From Tetracladium setigerum (Eukaryota; Ascomycota; Leotiomycetes; Helotiales): a DNA stretch of 64,000 bases. The position numbers were made by a program, and so were the translations under genes. Of the stretch, positions 45,476 to 56,100 are shown piece by piece. Within the stretch, counting starts at the first letter, position 1, and each line of letters opens with the position of its first letter. The stretch is taken from contig PZJY01000006.1 of the NCBI GenBank assembly GCA_031472005.1, positions 310,001 to 374,000 of the forward strand, read 5' to 3'. The notes under the pieces are model-generated. The model did no database searches. It saw nothing but the letters and a program-made list of their open reading frames with translations, and was not told the origin of the DNA.

Positions 45476-46484
45476 TCAGGTTGCTCCTCTCCCAAATTTT
45501 GCCGACGTTGTCAGATGTTCCGAGCAGTCTGACTTCAACATAGCGGTGATTGAGCAGATCAATGTGAAGGCCTGGATTCTCATGCTCTCCAACAACAGGT
45601 CTAACATGAACAACGACAACTTGCTCAAGGGTATCATCGTGCTCTTCAATCTCACCGGCAGTATCATCAGAAGCAGCCTTAATGATCGGCTCGCCCTTCC
45701 TGCTCTCTCAGAGGCTGAGATTGCCAATGTTGGTGACCACAACGCTGAAATCCTTAGCCCGCGAAAGAAGCACAACCTTTCTACCACGATCATCAGAGAA
45801 TTCAAGATCACGCGGGTGAACTGAATCGACGAATGGGCAGGAAGCATCATCGCCTTGGAAGGTATCCATGGTGTGATTCGTGAATCGTGGCACGGTTGAA
45901 TCCAAGGGCAGGGAACTCTTCGTGCAACTTGGCGAAGGCTTATGAATAGATCTTCTGTTGAGCGGTGTAATGAGTGATTTGACGAGCTTGCTCTGGCTTT
46001 ATTACACTCGCACAAATGCCACGCTCGACAAGGCGTCATGACTACCACAGATGCTGTGTCTAGGCTCATCCACGATCCAGTGATGGAGTTGCGCTGCTTC
46101 TTTCTGCCATGCAAATTGCCCTTGACGAACGTGTCAGCGAGACTATCCTGATGATCCTCTTGCTGAAGTTCGATCATGACCCTCAAACCATCGTTTTCCA
46201 CGCTCGAGATGTAGATGTCGGATAGGAGATATTCGAGAGGAATGAGGAGATGCAGGATCAATACGCTTGGATGATGGGGGTTTGCAAGGATTCCAATCGA
46301 AAAGTTGACCTTGTCTGTGGTACTGTTAGAACATTCAATAGCAACTGACGATCACTTTGAGAACATACCCTCTGGCTGGAAGGTGGATTAAAGCTTGCGT
46401 GCCTCGAGCGACTCGGGTCTAGGTCTTGTGAATTGAGCGGGCACGAGGATCGATCTACCAAGTTTGTCAAACTTGGGTGGCACA
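45476..46484 (-). pseudogene. Degenerate coding remnant of an unrecognised protein
   Basis: Read on the minus strand, several protein-like blocks follow each other in changing frames. They are PKFDKLGRSILVPAQFTRPR (about 46480-46420), then a possible 46-nt intron (GTATGT to CTAACAG, about 46323-46368), then ILHLLIPLEYLLSDIYISS, HHWIVDEPRHSICGSHDALS, QITHYTAQQKIYS, AFAKLHEEFPALGF, and DTFQGDDASCPFVDSVHP with GRKVVLLSRAKDFSV. Joining them needs at least three frame changes, and in-frame stops occur. The TAA at 45940-45942 is explained by CAA to TAA, a RIP-type change. The blocks have coding-like composition, so this is a broken gene or one badly hit by assembly deletions. The family is not recognised. 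Confidence 0.5.
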
Positions 46485-47577
46485 AATTGTAGGAGGTAAA
46501 AGACTTATATCTTTTACTTTCATTCCCATCTCTGTGATAGAGATGAAGAGAGAGAACAATTCATCATACTAGTTAGGAATGGAAACGAACATCCCCTCAC
46601 ATGCACCTCTTGACTGAAGTTCTGGAAGTTCAACTGGAGGCTCAGCCATTGACTGTGTTGGGAATCGGGAAAGGAATGAACTCACCTCTCGAGACCGTCA
46701 TTTGTTGAGTATGATGAATTCTACGACCTTCTAATCTTTAAAATTAAATCTACATAGCAAAATTGAAGGATATTAGCTTTCATCTACTTGGACGTGGTGA
46801 TTTGTCGTTGTTTACTTATGATCACGTGATGCTCGAATAATAGAAGTGGGTCCTCCATTCCCTCCCAACCAAGATGTTCAATCGCGAGATCGATCTTCTT
46901 CCTCTCCTCAAGCAACACCCAATCACCAACATCACAACGCGCTATTTTTGCAGCTTTGAGGTGTTGGGGATTGGGTGTTGCTTCACTGGGTCGACCCTTG
47001 CGTTGCTTGGGGCTAGACGCCCAAAAAGACGGTGGCTACGGATCATTAGAAAACATCACGAACTCCTCTCCCTTCCTCCCAAGAAGTTCAGATGTCGTAG
47101 TTCACGATTTCTGCTCTTTCGAAATCCCTCCCTTCTTCCCGTAGTTACCTGGATTGGATCTACACCCTCTCCCATGCATGTGTGCATAGGAAAGTCCAAA
47201 AAAAAAACCAAAAACCAAACCCCAAAGACAGCACAGGATGATTTCTATCGAACCCAAACGAAGAAAATCAATCCAACCCCAATTTCTTATCACGAAACTC
47301 TACTCTTTTGTTACATCATATCAGTGTATGAAGCAGACCGCGTGATGGAGTGCTTTGGAATACCAGTTCCTTGGCGGCCTCTGGACCAGAGTAACTTCAG
47401 GAAGGCACACCCGACACTCCTGCACAGCTCTGAATCCCAACGCTTCTGTGAAATTTCTCTAGCTTGCTTTCACACATGCACACACACAGAGAAAAAATCT
47501 CTTCAAATCTCCTTCCTCACCTTGATCACCCTCGAAATCTCAACGTCAAATCCTTCAACGCGGGTCGTCTGCCCAAA
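46485..47577. other. Intergenic upstream of the tandem-repeat protein gene
   Basis: Contains an open frame of 264 codons at 46874-47668 whose composition (Lys/Thr/Phe from A- and CT-rich DNA) and position over the leader of the next gene argue against coding. Probably the promoter and 5' UTR of the gene starting at 47578. Confidence 0.45.
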
Positions 47578-49400
47578 ATGCGTGAATGGAGAGATGACGC
47601 AAGCCCTAGGGGTGGTTATACTCCAGCTCCAAGTCATGTATGTTGCCCTCTCTTGTTTTGGGACTTAATCAAGGTACGGTGGCTAACATATGGAGCAGAC
47701 TCGGAGAAGCGGAGCCGGCGACAACTACTATATCCAGACTGCCTACATGGATGACAGGAAACCATTGAATGATACAGATCATGATGAAAAGCAAGAGCGG
47801 GAGGCCTGTCGAGCACTATCAAGATCTCGAGCCATGGAGCAAGACCGATCCCGTTTCGAGCAATTGTACTACGAGGACAGGCGAGAGCTGGAGACCTATC
47901 GAGCACTATCAAGATCTCGAGCCATGGAGCAAGACCGATACCGTTTCGAGCAATCGTACTACGACGACAGACGAGAGCGGAAGACCTATCGAGCTCTAGA
48001 AGAACCTCGAGCCATGGAAAGTGACCGATACCACCTCGAACAATCTCACTACGACGACAGGCGAGAGCGGGAGACCTCTCGAGCTCCACAGGCATTTGCA
48101 TACAACAAGCGGTAAGTCTTTTTCATCTCTATCTTTCCTTTCACTAGTTTTGGGCGTCACGAAGGCGAACATAGCAAGATTCTATTGGAGTGAAACTCGT
48201 TTGATATCCGTCGTCAGACGACTTCTTCCGGGATTGAGACATCTGCTAGGAGATTTATCCTGGGATATGAACAGCTTGCTCGATGGATTAACTCGCCTAC
48301 GATCCTTGGACATCCAACAGATATCTGACAGCTCACGCCTTTGCACATATCATAAACAAATCTACGAGAATCGGCTAACTCGCATACAGTCAAAGAGAGC
48401 CATCCCCAAAACCAAACCGCGATTTCGTCTCGACAAAGAGGACTCGACAGATGGCACACATTGAACGCCTCCATGAAAGTAAGGAAATCCGCGAGTTGGC
48501 AAGGCTATCACTGACCTCACCTCAGTATGCACGGATTTTACACCAATAACATGGAAGAGGTCAGAAGGTCCAGGGGTTACATGGGATGAGGTTTCCACTA
48601 GATATCGGAATAGTTACTGCAAAGACGACAAAAAATGGGAAGAGCAGGAACCCTCGGCCATCGTCGTCTACGAACAATTCAAGATGGCAGCAAATGCAAT
48701 CCCGAACAAAGGCCCACCATCCAGAGATGAAGTCAGGGCGGCTTGCAGCTCCTTGCACCCACTAGAGGAATGGCGTGCCAATCCCTTTGATTGCATGGGT
48801 CTCTTTTTAATAAGCCGCTTTTTCGAGAAGGTTCCTATCAATCCAGTAGTAAGTACTCTCTATCCCTTCCGAGTTCGATTGTTAACTCGGACAGTCCACA
48901 TCCGTCACCTCCGCCAAATCTGTTGCCGCCAAACCAAAGCCGCACAAAGTCTAGAGGATTACCAGTCTCGTCTCGCACGAAATGGAAACCATGGCCAGCT
49001 CTCATGCCTCTCTCCAACTTCTAATTCCATTCGTCAAGACGCTCATCTTACTTCAAATTCAACTTTTGCTGCAGTAAAGGGAGAATCGAAGGGAACTGTC
49101 TCTGAAGTTGAAGATGATCGCATCACGGAAGAAAGTGGCAAGGCAAACAATAGTACATCAGAGTTGAGATCTCCTCGTATTCATGGTGTGAAAAGGGAAG
49201 AAGTGCCCCCAATGAGCGATTTTCAGCCCAGGCGACCCGCGTTTATAGCTGCAAACCTGGCTTTGATGGGAGGATCAAGCAAGGTCGTTGCTTCGAAGCC
49301 ACGTTTTCAGAAAAGGAGCTCTGTCCTACAGAAGAAGCCCGCAGCAGATGGTGCTGAACAGTCCTGGGCATCTCATAGTATCAAGCAAGAGCAAGAATGA
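47578..49400 (+). CDS. Protein with 30-residue tandem repeats, about 460-480 aa, unknown function
   Basis: Exons: 47578-47637, 47699-48111, 48390-48478 and from 48526. The 278-nt second intron ends with a perfect CTAAC and CATACAG, and phases close through exon 4. The N-terminal half carries three 30-aa repeats of the form RALSRSRAMEQDRYRFEQSY plus DDRRERKTY, rich in charged residues and probably helical. The middle part (ICTDFTPITWKRSEGPGVTW, then a Trp- and Cys-containing helical segment) looks like a folded domain but I do not recognise it. A possible fourth intron at 48849-48894 (GTAAGT to GGACAG) is attractive, but using it requires one missing base near 48946-48948. Read through, the frame ends at 49400. 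The C-terminal part is Ser/Lys-rich and may be nuclear. Confidence 0.65.
47811..48080 (+). repeat. Three 90-bp in-frame tandem repeats
   Basis: Units begin at 47811, 47901 and 47991, with a partial fourth at 48081. Units 1 and 2 are nearly identical (GAGCACTATCAAGATCTCGA start), unit 3 is more diverged. Each encodes 30 residues of the protein at 47578-49400. Confidence 0.9.
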
Positions 49401-50363
49401 TGATGGGATATTGTGTATGCTACTTTGCTAAAAGGATGACATAAAGTGGAATGGAAGGTGGATTATTGGAGCGTCGAATGATACTTTGCTACTGGGCTAC
49501 ATGAGATGGTGTGCATGCGTGCGAGTGTGATGATGGAGTTGATACAACCACATAGCAGGTTAATATATTATATACACACATGCGCTCTCGTATTCTTTCT
49601 TTTTGATCTTGGATTAGAGTATGGGAAAGGAGACTTGGCGAGCGTTTGGAACTTTATAGCTCCATATACGAGGTCGACGTCGTCTTGGTATGTGGTTTCA
49701 AGTCGTCCCATCATCCATCGGCTAAAATATCCGCAGGTATCAAACCTGTCTCCCCTGTTAACATTTTCGCTCTTCTCTTCTCACGAAGACCCAGAGACAT
49801 CCTAGATATCAAAAATTACCTACATGGGCCTCCCAAACACCGATCATCCGAGCTTCTGGAACAAGGAAATGAGAGCCACAGAATCTATTCTGTTGTACAA
49901 GAGAGTTGTGAAAGCATACTGGGAAACATGAAGCGCAGCCCACTTTTGCATCAACTTTGCCACAAACGGTAATTTCGAACGGTAATCTACTGCAAACTCG
50001 GGCGCGATAACTTTAGATAAGGAAACCAAGGATCAAAGCAAGAACAAACAAGCATTATAGCTTACCTCTGCTCTAAAAGTTTTATATGTGGGGTGTAGAG
50101 CGGCTCCATCGCAGATTCGCAATTTAATGCTTATAATTCTTGCTCGACAAAAGAACAAAAGAATGACGGAACCACGGCAACATTTACTACTGAATGAAGT
50201 ATCAGGGAGCGAGGGCAGCTGCAGTGCTGACCTGAACATAAAAAATGCAAGATATATAAAACTGGAACTCATGATCTTCGAATCTCTTATGTTTTCAAGA
50301 AGCATCAGTCTTGTTCGTGGATCTTCAATCGCGTCTGAACTTTAGTTCTCAACATCTGACAAG
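49401..50363. other. Intergenic between repeat protein and zincin-like gene
   Basis: No supported gene on either strand. 3' flank of the repeat protein, then promoter of the secreted protein at 50364. Confidence 0.45.
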
Positions 50364-51560
50364 ATGAATAGATATTCTAGGACACTTTTAACGGCATTAT
50401 TGTCGACCTTTGCCAGCAATACCGACGCCATCAGCATCCCAACTGGACTTCACAAACTTTCCCAGAGAGTAGGGACTGGCAATGACAGTCTGGAATGGAC
50501 CCCGCCAGCCAACATGACGTCTTCACTTGCAGACGTTTGGGACTATCAGGCACGTACCTCCGATCAATTCCTCACATTCAGGAACTACGGATTCGATCAG
50601 CTCATGGACAATGGAGGGTAACACTTATACCTCTCCTCAAGATCCCCAAAGATTTGAACTGATGTGAAGATTTAGCTACGTCAACTACTGCATCCGTTGG
50701 GAAAGTGAGGTATCTCTCAACTCCACAGAGCGAGATCGCATCGAAGTAGCCTTGAAGCGTCAACATAAGAAATGGATGGATTGGCTGGTCGGCTGGGACT
50801 ACTTCCCCTACAAAGAGGTTCCTGTGAATATCGTCGGCTGGTCAGCTTACAATGACAGCATCTTGACCGGCGATATCAAGGGTGACTTCTATACCACCAA
50901 AGATGAAGCAGGAGCGCCTCAATGTGATGAACGCTGTGGGAGGTTTTTCCACCAGGACAACGACTACTCTGAGTGTCCTGGAGGAGCCGCAAGCCACTAC
51001 GATAACACGCTCTGGCTGAGTGAATCGTTCGATGATCGAAGTGGTGCCGGCGCCGATTGGGGACAGCGTATTGGTAGGAAATACTTTATGGACAACCTCG
51101 ATACGGATACCATTCACATCCTGGCCCATGAAATGGTAAGTCTCCTTCTTGAACTTCGAGGTTCCTGTGGTTTCAACTTCACCCGCCGATTTTTTGCTAG
51201 GCTAACATTTTATTGTAGGGACATACATACTGCCTTCCAGACTTCTATGACTGGTGGCCCCCACTCTTTCGCAACATCATCATGAAAGCCGGTGCCTCTT
51301 TCGTAATCACAGAATTTGATGGCTGGATGCTTCGAAATTGGTGGAGGAATCTTAGATCTCGGTATAACATCAAAGCAGCCGCTTACTATCAATGCGGTGG
51401 TCAGCATTATGATGGACCTACCGAATGTGAAGCAGGGAACATATGTGTTGTTCAGTGAGTCTCCTTTTATGAATTTTGGACTGTTTTTCTTTTCTGGTTC
51501 GGTTCTGAGTATTACGTGCCTAGGAATCCTTACTATCATCAATGTGTTCCGCATGAATGA
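50364..51560 (+). CDS. Secreted zincin-like metallopeptidase with C-terminal CBM1, 328 aa
   Basis: Four exons: 50364-50617, 50676-51135, 51219-51454 and 51524-51560; 987 nt, in frame. Signal peptide at 1-22. Zinc-site motif HEMGH at 236-240, split by the second intron exactly after HEM, followed by Asp246, giving HExxHxxxxxD. This resembles HEXXHXXGXXD zincins, but position 8 is Cys243 instead of Gly. Conserved-looking surroundings are DFYDWWPP and ITEFDGWMLRNWWR. Residues 294-326 are a fungal-type carbohydrate-binding module CBM1 (YYQCGGQHYDGPTECEAG ... NPYYHQC), interrupted by the last intron. An extracellular cellulose-bound protease role is inferred. Whether it is catalytically active is open. 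No neighbour suggests a cluster. Confidence 0.82.
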
Positions 51561-53117
51561 ATGAAAAGGAATCAAGAATTGGAACTCTAGTGCTGCCAAG
51601 ATCGGCCCCGTGGCTGGGATAAAGTTGAAAGTTGTCAGCGGCGGCTGCGTCTACTGAATTCAAACGATAGAAAGATGAAAATAGAACGCGTTTATTTTTC
51701 AATCGAACTTACGTTCTTTGTGGAATTGTGAAGTCTCTTCCAAACATTGGTGGGCGGGGTTGACAGCAAAGATGTTCATTTTCGTTCCAGCTGAGGGCCA
51801 CTTGCATCAACAAACCAAAATTCAGGAGAAGTACAGATAATAGTCAGGCTTTTTCTACGCACCAAGTCGGTGGCTAACCTGGTGCGTAGAAAAAGCCTGA
51901 CTGTTATGCCAAGAACTGGGTACATAGGTAGCTTGGGGATAGTGTACTCAGATACACGCCCAGTGGGCGTACCTCTGAGATTCTGACACACTACTTCTCG
52001 CTTAGCAAAGTAAGAACATCAACGACAACATCCCCCTCACCACATCCTTTCCTCACAAAGTAACTCTCATCACCGTTATCTAAATATCAAAATGACAATA
52101 GATCTTTAAAAAATGGAAGATTATGCTTCTCGTACCCGTGGTGCCGCTGGGAGGCTGAGAATATGGCTGGCCAGTGGGACAGAAGGGGATATGTTTACCA
52201 TGAGTTGAGCCATCGCAAACAGGATTGCCAAATCATACATGACATGATGTTGGACTTTATGAGATGTGAGAGAACTTGTATCAACGTTCCTTCATATTCT
52301 AACATGCTCAAAGTTACTGAAAATTACGCCTTCGAGGCGTAAAAGAGGGGGGTTATTTACCTTGTCCAATATTCAGAATTGTAAGCCCATACCACGGAGC
52401 TTCGATGGAAGAATGGTATCATGCGATTTAATTGTTCACTTTGGACTGTTGTTGACAGTTCGGCTTATTCAAGGGTAGCTTGAGGAGTGCGGATTTTGAT
52501 TTCGATATCGGAAGATGGCTCAACTTTGGCTGCTCAGTCTAGGTCGCATTGGTATATTGGCTGAGAAGCTAACCTAGAAGTAGATCTCGTCGATATATTC
52601 TTTAAACCAGATTCTATGTACGAAAATCTTCATTAGAATTTGGTTCTTTTCGAGAATGAGCTTTCCATCAAGTTTGCGGATTGAGAATCCATATTGGAAT
52701 CACACTATTCACTTCTACTTTCCCAGGGAATACAATGCAGATGATGAAACATATCTACCTTACGGAACAATTCATGTTTCCTAAAGGAGTATAGCGTGGA
52801 ACTAGCGTGAATTAACAATGAAGGTCGACGCGGTCGCGCCGTCGCCCACCTTGTTCGTTGCTTCAACAGCGACCCTCTCCCTTCCAAAATCTTTCTCGAC
52901 CCTACCCTACTCTCCACCGCCCTCGATCTCCCTCAATCCTACGCAACTTTTTTGCCCTCTCAATCTCTCTCAACCTAGTTACCATTCAATATCTTGCTCA
53001 GCGCTACTCCATCTTCCGTCGGTCTCGATCTCTCTCGACCTACCTTACCCGACCTTCTCCCCCTTGGTCTCTCTCAATCCTCCCCAACTTGCTACCCTCG
53101 AGCGTCAGTCTTCCAAC
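51561..53117. other. Intergenic with perfect hairpin; promoter of the DUF3638 gene
   Basis: No gene supported. Contains a perfect 23-bp inverted repeat (separate entry) and, at 52860-53110, a pyrimidine-rich leader before the ATG at 53118. The frame of the downstream gene is open up to 52818 but only as CT-rich translation. Confidence 0.5.
51842..51902. repeat. Perfect 23-bp inverted repeat with 15-nt loop
   Basis: Left arm 51842-51864 begins AGTCAGGCTTTTTCTACGCA; right arm 51880-51902 is its exact reverse complement. No mismatch, loop of 15 nt. It could be a foldback or MITE remnant, or a hairpin formed by recent duplication. It lies 280 bp past the secreted protein gene. Confidence 0.92.
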
Positions 53118-56100
53118 ATGGCGGATCGGCCGCTTCTACGGTCGATTTACAACCATCTCGTTCTACCGCCAAAACTTCCGCACAAAGAAGACTCTAACAT
53201 CGAAGTCATCAATGCTGAAGTTTTGAGTCGTCTTCAAGATGCATGCCATTCTCTGGCTTTAATCGGAGATCGACAACTTGCATTCATCTGGGAACCAGTT
53301 GGCAGGGCTCTCAGCATCTGCCACCGCCTTAATAAAGGTCGACTTGAACGGGAAACGCTCTTAGAGGCCCTTTCAGCATTACAGCCGGATGTTCCCCTCA
53401 ATTTGCATGTGGTGCAGCAGAACGCCGCGATTATAATCCGACGTGAAGTCAGGTAAGCATTCACTATCCATATTTAACAAAGAGAGCAGTGTTGATCCAG
53501 TTCCTTCAGCTCTGATGGCGATATTGTGATATTTGAGGTCTTTGAGGTATCTCCAGAGTCTCGAAGCGTTCTGGCTGCCCAAGGTTCTATGCAATGGGAC
53601 TTTCCAGGCCAAGCCTGCCAACTACCTTTCAGTGTATTCCAGGAAACCTCATTCCAGATCAACTTGGCCAAATATCTCGAACGTGCCAGTGTGGACTCCT
53701 TGGAGCGTTTCGAAGCTCACGCAACCAAGGCAAATAGTACAGTCATCGAATCTAGAGACACTGCAGACCCCGGTCTCATCTCACAATGGCTCATGCCCCT
53801 CATAGAAACTACTGGTAGTGCCATTCGTACCCCCATCTTGAGGAAGCGTGTGCGAGATGATGTCAACCATCACGAGGCGAAGCTCCCATGGAGACGATTG
53901 CCCTTTTGGCTCCTACTTCGTGTTGCAACGCAACGTCAGCTTTGCTTGGCACATGGAAAGTATGCTGGACGAGGTTACTACAAGCTGCTCATGGGCACTC
54001 TATTTTGTCGACTTCTCGATCACTCTTCTGGTCGACTCTCTCCCGAACTAGTTGACCTCCTATCCAAGAAGTTGGGGCGAAGAATGGTGAAACTAGAGAC
54101 AGAGAAAGCAGAAGTCGGCCCTGTCGATCCATACTACGAGGCTTTTTTTCGGAGTGCCACTTATCGAATACAGTCCAGCATTCGAAAAGCAACAAATGCC
54201 GTCGAAATCGCCTGGGATCATCATAGAAAGATGAACCAAAGATCCATCCCAAAACTTCCCACATCCGTGAAGGAAAACGCTTTACAATTGAAACTCCCGA
54301 ATAGTGGCTCGTATCTGCAAGGCTTGCTGGAGCCCTCGATTAAGACGCAAGCTCGTGGTAAGAACCAGCACCCTGCACAAATATCTCTTGGAGACGGTAC
54401 AACGAAACAAGTCAACCAATTCGCTACTGTTCACTACAATCTGTGCGACATTGAATGTGAGATCAAAGAGATCTGTCGTCTGGGTTTGAATTCTTCGACA
54501 AATTATCAAGTCCGTCACCATCAACTGAATGTTCTGGCGGAGAAGTATACCGAAAAGGTCGGCAGTTCTTATGCCAGCAATCCCGAACAGATGAGTTTAT
54601 ACATATTGAATCATTTTGATCTCTGGGTTCAACAAGATTGCTGTGCCATCAAGCTTTGCCCTCTCCTCGCAGAATACCATCCATTTCTCACGCCAGAGAG
54701 CCTTGATGTTTTGCATCTCCCTCTATTATCGGACATGCAACGATTATTTGGCATTCAGAAATACCTAAAGGATAGGTCCGATCGCCACTCGCCGACAAAT
54801 ACAATCTTCCATGATTCCGTGGATGAGGACAGCTTTGCTTCACGATTCGTTAGCTGCAATGACGAAATGGGCGAACTAAAATTGAAAATTGAATCTGCTT
54901 CTGAAAAGTCAAGAGAGGATACCGAACAAGCATGGGAGCGATATTCGGAAGAGTATGATTACCATACCGAGCAGATGAATGAGAGTGAATGTCGTTGTAC
55001 GCGGGACGCACAAAACCGAAGAATTGTTCACGGCTGCACAAAATGTTACCACTGGCGCTGCCGAAAGAGGTTGGAATTGAAAGTTCACGAGGACTATCTC
55101 CCATCAGCTGAACATGAAAAGAACGCTATCATTTTTGAGCTTGCTGCTCCGCAATACATCCGTCAACACCGCAATGCGACATGGAATTTGATGAAACTTT
55201 CGTATCCAAGCAAGATGACATCTGCGGTTTTATCAAATACCTTGCTGGTTGGAGGTTGCGAGCAACTCAAAAAATATAGGCAAAAGGCACCTTTTGGAAT
55301 ATCGCTGGCGTCTGTAAGCAAGCGGTTTACAGCAACTCACTACAAGTATGTCGGAACAAAAGTTGGCCTGACATCAGCGCTCAAAACCTGTGGGCTCAAT
55401 TTCTCATACTTTGATACGAGGTCGAATGTGTGGCTCAAGGACATGACCTTGCCCCTCACTCTTCAGCACCACTGCAGGGTTCAAATTCCAGGTTCTCTGA
55501 TAAATTTGATCATGAAGTCAGAAACCCATCCTCTCCCTACACTTCAGGCACCGTCTTCATACGATATCATCGCTTCACAAACAAAATGTCCGAATAGTAT
55601 GTCTGTCTATGAATTTTCTGCAGTCCAGAAACTATTGACTGGCAAACACCTCCGTTGGATGAATTACTTGGGAGAGCTTGGGTCGTCCAATCTGAACTTC
55701 AGCAATGAAGAAACAATGATCATTTTCAGTCAACTCGCTGTACAAGCAGGCTCTGCTGATGGGTCAGAGGTCTTTCGAGATGCCCATATCATCTTCAAAG
55801 ATCAGCGATTCTGCCAACAACTTGCTGAACAGATCGACAGCCGCCTGACAGATATAACCTCAAATTGGCGGGAGACACACCTCATGGAACTTCTCATTAC
55901 CTTATCACTCCGTTTGTTTACAATGGCATCCGGCTCAGGACTAGAAGCTGCCGTAGGTCTGATCAAAAAGGCACGAATGGCCACCCTAGGTTGGATCTCC
56001 ACACTTCAAGCTGAGGTGGTAAGTTCAGTTGATTCCAACGCAGTAGAGTCTGCTGGAATCTACGGATTTCGAGCTGCTCTCTTGTGTAGGCGAACCTTTG

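Noticed and set aside
46874..47668. 264-codon open frame on the plus strand
   Set aside because: Composition follows A- and CT-rich DNA, no family resemblance, and it overlaps the leader and first exon of the spliced gene at 47578 in another frame.
54000..54264. Minus-strand frames inside the giant gene
   Set aside because: Shadows of the 2571-codon exon on the plus strand.
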